In this document: in pieces, positions 1-6,341 of the stretch
How positions within the stretch are numbered: position 1 is the first letter of the stretch
How the letters are laid out: every line of letters begins with the position of its first letter
Assembly: GCA_003485185.1 (NCBI GenBank)
Contig: DNAS01000092.1
Span: 1,061 to 8,711 of the forward strand
Source: Phycisphaerales bacterium
GTDB lineage: Bacteria; Planctomycetota; Phycisphaerae; SM23-33
Direction: 5' to 3'
Length of the DNA stretch: 7,651 nt
Position numbers and translations under genes: made by a program
Notes under the pieces: generated by a model
What the model saw: only the letters and a program-made list of their open reading frames with translations
Database searches by the model: none
What the model was told of the DNA's origin: nothing

Positions 1-2057
1 CGGTCAAGGGCACGGCCGTGCCCGAGCACCTGCTGTTCTTCGACGGAACGGACTTCACCGAGGCGCACCCGATGATCCCGGAGATCATCGCGGCCGCCAA
101 TAAGGCCTACGCCGGCGAGCACGAGGTCGTGCATTCGACGCTGCCGCAGTACGCCGCGGCGCTCAAGCCGCTGCTGGCGAAGCTGCCCATCGACCGCGTG
201 CGCGGCGAGATGAAGGACGGGCCCATCGGCGCCATCCACACCGACGTCTGCTCACTGCACGCGGAGATCAAGCGGGCCAACGGGCAGGCGGAGAACGCGC
301 TGTTCCGGGTGGCCGAGCCGTTCGCGGCCGCCGCCTGGCTGCGCGGGGCCGACTACCCGGCCCGGCGCGTGGCCAAGGCCACCAAGCTGCTCTTCCACAG
401 CCAGGCGCACGATTCCCTCCACGGCGTCGGGCCCGCGCCGATGGTCGCCGACATCCAGAGCCGCCTGCTCCAGGCGCGCGTCATCGCCGACGCGGTCACG
501 GAAACCTCCCTCCACGCCCTGGCGGCGCAGATCGACACCGCCTCGGTCCGCGACGGGAAGGTCTTCGTGACGGTGTTCAACCCCGCCGCCTTCGCCCGCA
601 CGGAAGTCGTCGAGGCGCTGGTCGAGGTTCCGCGCGAAATCCCCGTCGACCAGCTGACGCTCCAGGACGACCAGGGGCGCGAGGTTCCCTCGCACGTGCT
701 GGCCGTCGAGGAGACCAAGGCGGGCCTGTATCACCCGCGCAGCCGCAACATGCCGTTCTACGTCACCCGCTTCCGCGTGGTGTTCGAGGCGGCCGACGTG
801 CCCGCCCTGGGCTACAAGACCTTCGTCGCGCGATGGACCGAGCGCTCGCTCTACCCGTACCCGCACGAGGACTGGGACCAGCTCCGCGTGCCGTACGAGA
901 GCGTGGCCACCGGCCCGCGCTCGGCGGAGAACGAGCAGATCAAGCTGACGATCGCCGACGACGGCACGCTGGAGATTTACCACAAGGAGACCGGCCGGAC
1001 GTTCCGCGGGCTGAACTCGTTCCTGGACAACGGCGAGGGCGGCAACCTGTACTTCCACCGCCCGCCGTCGTTCGACCGGACGATCAGCAGCGCGGGCCTG
1101 CCGGCGGAAATCTCGCGGACGCTGTCCAGCCCGCTGATGGGGCGGTTCGAGGTGCGGACCGTGCTGCGGGTTCCCGCGCAGTACGAAAAGTCGGCCCAGC
1201 GGCGGTCGGCGGCGGAGGTGGAGTTGCCGATCGTCTCGACGATCACGGTGCGGCGCGGCACGGCCCGCGTGGACATCGAGACCACGGTGGACAACCGGGC
1301 GAAGGACCACTTCCTGCGGGCGTGCTTCCCGACGGGGATCGCGGCCGAGCGCACCGTCGCCGGCGGCGTGTTCGACGTCAACACGTACCCGACGGCCGTC
1401 TCGCGCGACGGGCAGTACCGCGGGCAGGACCTCCCGCGCCGCCAGCAGCACCTGTTCATGGATCTGTCCGACGCCAAGGGCGGGCTGGCGATCCTCAACG
1501 ACACGCTGCGGGACTACGAGATCCTGGACGCCGCCCAGGGCGTCATCGCCCACAGCCTGCTGCGCGGCTCGCCGCTGCGGATTCCCGTGGACAACCGCCT
1601 GTGGATGGAGTACCCCGGCGACGAGAGCGCGCAGTCGCTCGGCCTGCACACCATCCGCTACTCGCTGCTGCCGCACGCGGGCGACTGGACGGGCGCGGAG
1701 CTGCCCCGCCACGCCGTCGCCAACGCCGCGCCGATGCGCGTGGCGCAGATCGGCCCCCAGAAGGGCACGCTGCCCACGACTCGCAGCTTCCTGACCCTCG
1801 GCGGGCGGAACCTCGTGCTCAGCGCCGTCAAGAAGGCCCAGGACCGCGACTCGCTGATCGTCCGATTCTTCAACCCGACGGACCGGACGGTCGAGGCGGA
1901 GCTGGCCTTCGGCGAGCCGCTGGCCGAGGCGTATTCCGTGAGCCTCAACGAGGATCACCGCCAGCCGCTGAAGATCGACGGCGGGAAAATCCGCGTGCCG
2001 GCCGGGCCCAGGAAGATCATCAGTATTGAATGCGTCCCCGCGCGGACGGCAAAATAA
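1..2057 (+). CDS. GH38 alpha-mannosidase, 5'-truncated by window edge
   Basis: This is the C-terminal part of a glycoside hydrolase family 38 enzyme, which hydrolyses terminal alpha-mannosyl residues with a zinc-dependent retaining mechanism. The frame is open to the window edge (first full codon at 3-5), so the GTG at 18 is not the true start. Counting from that GTG, residues 1-75 look like the end of the catalytic barrel (LLFFDGTDF, HSTLPQY). Residues about 78-175 form the helical middle domain with the motif SQAHDSLHG; His131 is the expected zinc ligand, followed by Asp132, as in the family QHHDAITG-type motif. Residues about 185-679 are the beta-sandwich C-terminal domain, with family-like blocks such as VPALGYKTF, ENEQIKLTI and VDNRAKDHFLRACFPTG. 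The catalytic nucleophile and the other zinc ligands would lie upstream and cannot be checked. No signal peptide can be assessed. It sits directly upstream of a HAD gene and probably shares its transcript. Substrate linkage is not visible. Confidence 0.93.
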   Translation, partial: VKGTAVPEHLLFFDGTDFTEAHPMIPEIIAAANKAYAGEHEVVHSTLPQYAAALKPLLAKLPIDRVRGEMKDGPIGAIHTDVCSLHAEIKRANGQAENALFRVAEPFAAAAWLRGADYPARRVAKATKLLFHSQAHDSLHGVGPAPMVADIQSRLLQARVIADAVTETSLHALAAQIDTASVRDGKVFVTVFNPAAFARTEVVEALVEVPREIPVDQLTLQDDQGREVPSHVLAVEETKAGLYHPRSRNMPFYVTRFRVVFEAADVPALGYKTFVARWTERSLYPYPHEDWDQLRVPYESVATGPRSAENEQIKLTIADDGTLEIYHKETGRTFRGLNSFLDNGEGGNLYFHRPPSFDRTISSAGLPAEISRTLSSPLMGRFEVRTVLRVPAQYEKSAQRRSAAEVELPIVSTITVRRGTARVDIETTVDNRAKDHFLRACFPTGIAAERTVAGGVFDVNTYPTAVSRDGQYRGQDLPRRQQHLFMDLSDAKGGLAILNDTLRDYEILDAAQGVIAHSLLRGSPLRIPVDNRLWMEYPGDESAQSLGLHTIRYSLLPHAGDWTGAELPRHAVANAAPMRVAQIGPQKGTLPTTRSFLTLGGRNLVLSAVKKAQDRDSLIVRFFNPTDRTVEAELAFGEPLAEAYSVSLNEDHRQPLKIDGGKIRVPAGPRKIISIECVPARTAK

Positions 2058-2060
2058 GGC

Positions 2061-2065
2061 AAGGT
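2061..2065 (+). promoter_or_regulatory. Ribosome binding site deciding the HAD start
   Basis: AAGGT lies 4 nt before the ATG at 2070. It favours this ATG over the in-frame GTG at 2064, which overlaps the site. The short gap after the mannosidase stop (2055-2057) suggests the two genes are translated from one message. Confidence 0.5.
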
Positions 2066-2069
2066 GCGA

Positions 2070-3056
2070 ATGGCGTTTCCGGCAGACATTCCGGGCATCG
2101 GGCGCGTCGGCGGCGACAGCGGCATGATCGCCCGCGACGCCACCAGCGACGGGCGCTTTCGCGCCGGGCGCGACGGCGTGCGCTCCGTCACCGCCACCGG
2201 CGACCGCAAGGTGGAGTTCGTCGCCTTCGACGCGCACACCCTGGCGCTGGTGAACTCGGCGATGGGCTATCCCGCGTACTACCCCGTCCACCCGGCGCGC
2301 GTGGACCGGCCGGTGCGCGCGGTGCTGATGGACCTGGACGGCACGAGCGTCCACAGCGAGCCGTTCTGGGTGTGGATCATCCAGAAGTCCACCGCCAGCC
2401 TGCTCGGCGACGACGGCTTCGAGCTCCAGGAGGCGGACCTTCCCTTCGTCTCCGGGCACAGCGTCAGCGAGCACCTGATGTACTGCATCCGGAAGTACTG
2501 CCCGGACAAGACGGTCGAGGAAGCCCGCGGATACTACTTCGAGCACACGCGGCGCGAGATGCGGGAGATCCTCGCCGGGCGCGGACGGGCCAACGCGTTC
2601 GTGCCCTCGCCGGGGCTCAGGGAGTTCCTGCTGGAGCTCAAGGCCCGCGACATCCGCATCGGGCTGGTGACCAGCGGGCTGTACGAGAAGGCCTGGCCGG
2701 AGATCGTCTCGGCCTTCCGCACGCTGAAGATGGGCGACCCGAAGGATTTTTACGACGCGATCGTCACGGCCGGGTTCGCCATCGGCAAGGGCGAGGTGGG
2801 CACGCTGGGCGAGCTGTCGCCCAAGCCGCACCCCTGGCTGTACGCCGAGACCGCGCGGGTGGGGCTGGGCATCGGCTTCGACGACCGCCACCACGTCCTG
2901 GGCGTCGAGGACAGCGGGGCGGGCATCTGCTCGATCCGCCTGGCGGGCTTCGCAGCCGTCGGCATGGCGGGGGGGAACATCCCCGCCAGCGGAACCGCCG
3001 CGCTGTGCAACCACCAGGTCAATCGCCTGGAAGACATCCTGAAGCTCCTCGAATAA
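2070..3056 (+). CDS. HAD-superfamily hydrolase (beta-phosphoglucomutase-like) with N-terminal extension
   Basis: The protein has 328 residues from the ATG at 2070. All four HAD motifs are present: motif I DLDGT with nucleophile Asp88 and acid/base Asp90; motif II VTSG with Thr201/Ser202; motif III Lys252 in SPKPHPWLY; motif IV Glu280-Asp281 in GVEDSGAG. The stretch between motifs I and II (about 110 residues, mainly helical) fits a C1 cap, and the ED form of motif IV resembles the beta-phosphoglucomutase/phosphoglycolate phosphatase branch. Such enzymes act on small phosphorylated metabolites in the cytoplasm through a phospho-Asp intermediate; the substrate here is unknown. A phosphosugar would suit the mannosidase next door, but this is inference. 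The first 87 residues precede the usual start of a HAD fold and match nothing I recognise. The gap to the mannosidase is 12 nt, which suggests an operon. Confidence 0.88.
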   Translation: MAFPADIPGIGRVGGDSGMIARDATSDGRFRAGRDGVRSVTATGDRKVEFVAFDAHTLALVNSAMGYPAYYPVHPARVDRPVRAVLMDLDGTSVHSEPFWVWIIQKSTASLLGDDGFELQEADLPFVSGHSVSEHLMYCIRKYCPDKTVEEARGYYFEHTRREMREILAGRGRANAFVPSPGLREFLLELKARDIRIGLVTSGLYEKAWPEIVSAFRTLKMGDPKDFYDAIVTAGFAIGKGEVGTLGELSPKPHPWLYAETARVGLGIGFDDRHHVLGVEDSGAGICSIRLAGFAAVGMAGGNIPASGTAALCNHQVNRLEDILKLLE

Positions 3057-3067
3057 GGAACTATCTT

Positions 3068-3195
3068 GCTCTGTTAACAACATCCGTTCATGGGATGGGT
3101 GGCACGCTTTGCTCGCAAAGCGTGTTGCCGAATTGGCCCGGAACACGGCTTGCAAGCAAGCCGTGCCACCCCTTATGGAGATGTTTCAACAGAGC
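3068..3195. repeat. 128-bp palindromic element (REP pair or MITE-like)
   Basis: The ends are inverted copies, GCTCTGTT (3068-3075) and AACAGAGC (3188-3195). Further in, GGGTGGCACG (3097-3106) is matched by CGTGCCACCC (3162-3171). Between them are two perfect 10-bp hairpins with 2-nt loops: CACGCTTTGC/GCAAAGCGTG (3103-3124) and CACGGCTTGC/GCAAGCCGTG (3144-3165). A small GCC/GGC palindrome sits at the centre (3127-3137). Each half is therefore a REP-like unit, and the halves face each other about an axis near 3132. No target-site duplication is evident at the edges and it encodes no protein. It may be a non-autonomous mobile element or a BIME-like repeat, and as RNA it could end or protect the mannosidase-HAD transcript, although no U-run follows. 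Confidence 0.75.
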
Positions 3196-3271
3196 GAAAC
3201 TGTCTCGGAACTCGCACGGAGCCGCGTTGTGACAAACTCGGCTGGCTGTGAAGGGCGTCCGTCCAAAGCCC

Positions 3272-3300
3272 TTTACGGAGACAATCCGCTCTGGTATCAT
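3272..3300 (+). promoter_or_regulatory. Putative sigma-70-type promoter of asd
   Basis: The -35 candidate TTTACG (3272-3277) matches TTGACA at 4 of 6 positions. It is separated by exactly 17 bp from a -10 candidate TATCAT (3295-3300), which matches TATAAT at 5 of 6 and is preceded by TGG, the extended -10 form. A start near 3307 would give a leader of about 49 nt before the asd ATG. In such a GC-rich sequence a chance match this good is not common, but the assignment rests on pattern alone. The stretch from 3196 to 3271 shows nothing convincing. Confidence 0.45.
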
Positions 3301-3345
3301 CCCCAATCCCGCCGGGCGGAGCCGGCGGAATGGACATCCTGAACC

Positions 3346-3350
3346 AGGTG
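3346..3350 (+). promoter_or_regulatory. Ribosome binding site of asd
   Basis: AGGTG lies 5 nt before the ATG at 3356. It supports that start over in-frame upstream codons, which would add residues without homology ahead of the nucleotide-binding motif. Confidence 0.5.
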
Positions 3351-3355
3351 TGAGC

Positions 3356-4354
3356 ATGAGTTATCGCGTAGCCATCATGGGCGCCACCGGCGCCGTCGGA
3401 ACGGAGTTCCTGAAGATCCTCGAGCAGCGGAACTTTCCGCTCAAGAGCCTCAAGCTGCTGGCGTCGGGGCGGTCGGCCGGCAAGAAGCTGAAGTTCCGCG
3501 GCGAAGACCTCGCCGTCGAGGAACTCACGGAAAAGAGCTTCGCCGGCGTGGAGCTGGTGCTGGCTTCGGCGGGCGGGAGCATCTCGAAGCAGTTCGCCCC
3601 GGCCGCGGTCAGCGCCGGCGCGGTCGTGGTGGACAACACCTCCGCCTTCCGCATGGTGCCCGACGTGCCGCTGGTCGTGCCCGAGGTCAACCCCGGCGAC
3701 ATCCGCAGGCACAAGGGAATCATCGCCAACCCCAACTGCTCGACGATCATCATGAACGTGCCGGTCTGGCCGCTGCACCAGGCCAACCCCATCGAGCGGC
3801 TGGTGGTCAGCACCTACCAGGCGGTCAGCGGCGCGGGCGCCTGGGGGCTCTGGGAGCTGGACGAGCAGATGAAGGCCTACGCCTCCGGCGCGCCCATCCG
3901 AAAGAACAAGTTCCCGCACCAGATCGTCAACAACCTCTTCAGCCACAACAGCAAGATCGGCCCCGACGGGTTCAACGAGGAAGAGACCAAGATGGTCCTC
4001 GAGACGCGGAAGATCTTCCACTGCGAGTCGATCCGCGTGACGGCGACCTGCGTGCGCGTGCCGGTGATGCGCGCCCACACCGAGGCGATCAACATCGAGT
4101 TCTCCCGTCCGACGAGCGAGAAGCAGGTTCGCGAGCTGCTGGCCGCGGCGCCGGGCGTGAAGATCGTCGACGACCGCGAGAAGAACTACTTCCCCATGCC
4201 GCTGGAGGCGTCGGACCAGGACGACGTGCTGGTGGGGCGCATCCGACAGGACCCCTCCGTGCCGGACGGAAAGGGAATCGCGATGCTCGTCAGCGGCGAC
4301 CAGATCCGCAAGGGCGCCGCCCTGAACGCCGTGCAGATCGCCGAGCTGCTCTGA
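3356..4354 (+). CDS. asd: Aspartate-semialdehyde dehydrogenase
   Basis: The enzyme reduces L-aspartyl-4-phosphate to L-aspartate-4-semialdehyde with NADPH, the branch-point step towards lysine/diaminopimelate, threonine and methionine. The protein has 332 residues, normal for the shorter bacterial type. It begins with the dinucleotide-binding loop GATGAVG (residues 9-15) and the LASGRSAGK segment that contacts NADP. The catalytic cysteine is Cys128 in NPNCST, the active-site histidine is His241 in RVPVMRAHTE, and Arg99 and Lys212 (NEEETKM) are the expected phosphate-binding residues. STYQAVSGAG carries the substrate-contacting glutamine, and the C-terminus VSGDQIRKGAALNAVQ is typical. The start at 3356 places the Rossmann motif at the usual distance. 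It is flanked by repeat-rich intergenic stretches and appears monocistronic; no lysC or dapA neighbour is visible. Confidence 0.97.
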   Translation: MSYRVAIMGATGAVGTEFLKILEQRNFPLKSLKLLASGRSAGKKLKFRGEDLAVEELTEKSFAGVELVLASAGGSISKQFAPAAVSAGAVVVDNTSAFRMVPDVPLVVPEVNPGDIRRHKGIIANPNCSTIIMNVPVWPLHQANPIERLVVSTYQAVSGAGAWGLWELDEQMKAYASGAPIRKNKFPHQIVNNLFSHNSKIGPDGFNEEETKMVLETRKIFHCESIRVTATCVRVPVMRAHTEAINIEFSRPTSEKQVRELLAAAPGVKIVDDREKNYFPMPLEASDQDDVLVGRIRQDPSVPDGKGIAMLVSGDQIRKGAALNAVQIAELL

Positions 4355-4368
4355 AAGAAAAGACGGAA

Positions 4369-4448
4369 CCGCAGAGGTCGCAGAGGACGCAGAGAGTTGA
4401 GAAAAACAAAGCATATGTCTTCCTCCGTTTTCTCTGCGGCCTCTGTGG
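4369..4448. repeat. Inverted array of 9-bp NCGCAGAGR repeats
   Basis: Three tandem 9-mers, CCGCAGAGG, TCGCAGAGG and ACGCAGAGA (4369-4395), are followed after a spacer by two copies in reverse orientation (4431-4448: CCGCAGAGA and CCACAGAGG on the minus strand). As RNA, 4369-4385 pairs with 4432-4448 over 17 positions counting two G-U pairs, closing a 46-nt loop. An inner alternative pairs GAGAAAAAC (4399-4407) with GTTTTCTC (4427-4434) with one bulge. It lies 14 nt after the asd stop and could act as a transcript end, but the large loop and lack of a clean U-run make it a poor intrinsic terminator. It reads more like a dispersed intergenic repeat. Confidence 0.7.
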
Positions 4449-4514
4449 CAGGTCTTTCTGTTATGGATTCCGAGACCGCCGCGGTGGGGTAAACGTCCGC
4501 GGGGGAAAGAATTG

Positions 4515-4570
4515 CCGGGACATTTCCGCCCGGACGGGGTTCCATCTTCCGGGAACCCGTGGCCGGGTTT
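4515..4570 (+). promoter_or_regulatory. Leader hairpins before the first paralogue
   Basis: CCCGG (4529-4533) can pair with CCGGG at 4563-4567 as the base of a 14-bp imperfect stem. That stem includes ACGG/CCGT and GTTCC/GGAAC, an 8-nt loop, a 1-nt bulge and a 2-nt bulge, and is followed by TTT. The same CCCGG can instead pair with CCGGG at 4515-4519. The large stem ends 19 nt before the Shine-Dalgarno sequence of the 4600 gene. It may be a terminator-like or translation-tuning leader structure; no known riboswitch class is recognised. Confidence 0.4.
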
Positions 4571-4586
4571 CGCGTCTGAACGTCGC

Positions 4587-4592
4587 AAGGAG
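4587..4592 (+). promoter_or_regulatory. Strong Shine-Dalgarno of the first paralogue
   Basis: AAGGAG lies 7 nt before the ATG at 4600, an ideal spacing. It fixes the start directly ahead of a signal peptide. Confidence 0.75.
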
Positions 4593-4599
4593 TGCGACC

Positions 4600-6282
4600 A
4601 TGGGGAAGTGGAAAACGGTGTTTGTGTTCTGTGCCGCGCTGCTGGGCGGGGGCTTGCGCCTGATCGCCGCCGCGGAAACCCAACCGGCGGCGGACCCTTT
4701 CGTCAAGCTCGTCGACGAAACCTATGACAAGCGCCTCGCCGAGGCGCGGCGCACGCCGGGCGACCTGGACGACCTGGCGATCGTGGCGGAGATGCAGGCC
4801 GCAGCCGCCGACGACCGCACGACCAAGCGCCTGAAACTCGCCCTGGCGCAGAAAATCCTGTCGGTGGCCGCCCCGCTGGGCACGCCCGACGCCGTCGCCG
4901 CCGCCCAGAAGGCCCTGGAGATGATCGACGGCATCGAGCCGCTGGCGCCGATCCGCCGGGCCGAGGTCGCCCGCGACCTGGCCATGGGCGCCCTGACCTA
5001 CGCCCGCTCGCAGAACAAGACCCCCGCCGAGATGACCGCGCTGACCCGCGACGCCGCCCGGGCCCAGCACGCCTGCGCGGAAGTCCTGCTGGCCGAGTCG
5101 CCCGACGAGATCGACGCCGCGACGTCCGCCCTCGAGGGCGCCTGGCGATTGATCGCCTCGGCCCGCCTGGAGGACATGAAACCCGCCCACGCCGCGCTCC
5201 AGAAAGAGGTCAACCGCAACCGCGTCCGGGTGATGCAGTTCCAGGGCGCCCGGTCGCGCCTGGAGGCGGCGGAAAAATCCGGAAAGGATTCCGCCATCCG
5301 CACCGCGCGCGGAGCGCTGGCCCAGTTGTACCTGGAATACCACGGCGACCTGGTCCATGCCGCGACGTACCTGGAGGGCGCCGAAGACGCGCGAGGCAAG
5401 GCCATCCTCGGCGGCGTCGCCTTCCTGCGCGACCCGACCCGCCTGGACGTCAAGGGCGCCCCCGACACCATCGAGGGGCTGATCCGCCTGGCCGAATCGC
5501 TCAAGACGCCGCAGGCCCAGCAGAACGTCGCCGACTGCGCCCAGCAGATGTGCCAGGCGGTGCAGGCCGCCAAACCGGAGCCCGTGGTCGTCGCCCGCGT
5601 CCGCCTGCTGGAATTGCAGCTCCGCAAGGTCATGGGAATCGTCGAGGGAGACAAGCTCGGAAAGCAACTGCTCGTCGCCTACAAGGGACTGACGTGCAAG
5701 CTGGAAGTGCTGGACGGCGCGCGGGTGCGCGCGACGTACGATTTCTCCGCGGCCGACCAGATCCGCGACTGGTCGGCCGAAACCGGCGCCTGGGCGGTCG
5801 GAAAGGGCGTGCTGGCCTGCAAGACCGCCGCCTACAGCTACGGAAGGGCGATCAACAAGCTCCAGTTCCGCGGCGACCGCCCGCTGAAGATCACGTTCTC
5901 CGGCAGCGCGAAGTACCTGCTCGGCGCCTACCTCGTTCCGGTGGGGCGGAGCTACTCCAGCTCCTACGCGTGGCACTTCTGCTACGATCGCGGCACGGTC
6001 TACGTCTACGGCGGGGAATCGTACTGGTCGGGCAGCGCCGGGCGGATCGCCCTGGGCGAAGTCTACAAGTTCTGCATCGACTGCGACGGCAAAGGCGGCG
6101 TCGAGTGGTCCATCAACGGCACGGTCATCCGCAAGGCGACGGCCGAGAAAAATCCGCTCCGCCGCGGACCGGTGCAGTGGATCCTCCAGACCGAATCGTC
6201 CGACCGGTCGCTGACGGCGTTCGACGACGTGGTGATCGAGGGCGAGGTGGTCACGCGCCCGGGCACGGGCGAGGAACGATAG
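4600..6282 (+). CDS. Exported helical protein with C-terminal LamG/ConA-like domain (paralogue 1)
   Basis: The protein has 560 residues and no recognised function. Residues 1-25 form a Sec signal peptide (Lys3/Lys5, hydrophobic core, Ala-X-Ala before Glu26) with no lipobox, so it is probably periplasmic or released. Residues about 30-375 are Ala/Leu/Arg-rich and look all-helical, perhaps a TPR-like solenoid; the best conserved block is at 225-265 (DSAIRTARGALAQLYLEY, then GDL and YLEGAE). From Asp381 (TYDFSAADQIRDW) to about 553 the sequence turns beta-rich and Gly/Tyr/Trp-rich, with GEVYKFCIDCDG, VEWSINGTVI and DDVVIEGEVV. This pattern resembles LamG/ConA-like or DUF1080-type jelly rolls that often bind or cleave carbohydrate. 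No catalytic residues can be named. A paralogue follows 59 nt downstream, suggesting an operon. Confidence 0.85.
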   Translation: MGKWKTVFVFCAALLGGGLRLIAAAETQPAADPFVKLVDETYDKRLAEARRTPGDLDDLAIVAEMQAAAADDRTTKRLKLALAQKILSVAAPLGTPDAVAAAQKALEMIDGIEPLAPIRRAEVARDLAMGALTYARSQNKTPAEMTALTRDAARAQHACAEVLLAESPDEIDAATSALEGAWRLIASARLEDMKPAHAALQKEVNRNRVRVMQFQGARSRLEAAEKSGKDSAIRTARGALAQLYLEYHGDLVHAATYLEGAEDARGKAILGGVAFLRDPTRLDVKGAPDTIEGLIRLAESLKTPQAQQNVADCAQQMCQAVQAAKPEPVVVARVRLLELQLRKVMGIVEGDKLGKQLLVAYKGLTCKLEVLDGARVRATYDFSAADQIRDWSAETGAWAVGKGVLACKTAAYSYGRAINKLQFRGDRPLKITFSGSAKYLLGAYLVPVGRSYSSSYAWHFCYDRGTVYVYGGESYWSGSAGRIALGEVYKFCIDCDGKGGVEWSINGTVIRKATAEKNPLRRGPVQWILQTESSDRSLTAFDDVVIEGEVVTRPGTGEER

Positions 6283-6330
6283 TCCGCGCGGCGGCTGCAA
6301 GAACCGCGCCCGCGAAACGTTGAGACCTTC

Positions 6331-6336
6331 GGAGGT
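6331..6336 (+). promoter_or_regulatory. Strong Shine-Dalgarno of the second paralogue
   Basis: GGAGGT lies 5 nt before the ATG at 6342. It confirms this start even though the gene runs off the window. The 59-nt gap from the preceding stop shows no hairpin or promoter that I can support. Confidence 0.75.
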
Positions 6337-6341
6337 GCAGC

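Noticed and set aside
1..17. True start of the mannosidase at the GTG at 18
   Set aside because: The frame stays open upstream and the protein would lack the catalytic nucleophile region, so the gene simply begins outside the window.
252..3155. Very long minus-strand open frame (967 codons) across the mannosidase and HAD genes
   Set aside because: It is antisense to two clearly homologous genes, spans their intergenic gap, has Arg/Val/Asp/Gly-rich low-complexity translation with no recognisable domain, and is expected from high-GC3 coding on the other strand.
2030..3232. 400-codon + strand frame overlapping the HAD gene
   Set aside because: Its translation is an Arg/Gly/Ala-rich frame-shift shadow of the HAD gene, which has all four family motifs in another frame.
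3251..3273. AAGGGC/GCCCTT hairpin upstream of asd
   Set aside because: It has only 6 bp with an 11-nt loop and overlaps the promoter candidate; this is within chance for such a sequence.
3109..3342. Small open frame across the palindromic element and the asd promoter
   Set aside because: It starts within a hairpin repeat, lacks a ribosome site and has codon use unlike its neighbours.
3301..3355. Lysine riboswitch or other amino-acid sensor before asd
   Set aside because: The predicted leader is about 49 nt, too short for a lysine riboswitch, and no conserved core or leader peptide is visible.
3248..3355. N-terminal extension of asd from an upstream in-frame start
   Set aside because: The added residues have no family similarity and would bury the Rossmann loop about 45 residues in; the ATG at 3356 has its own ribosome site.
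4186..6300. Long minus-strand open frame opposite asd and paralogue 1
   Set aside because: It crosses the repeat array and two real genes, and its translation shows only the composition of a GC-rich shadow frame.
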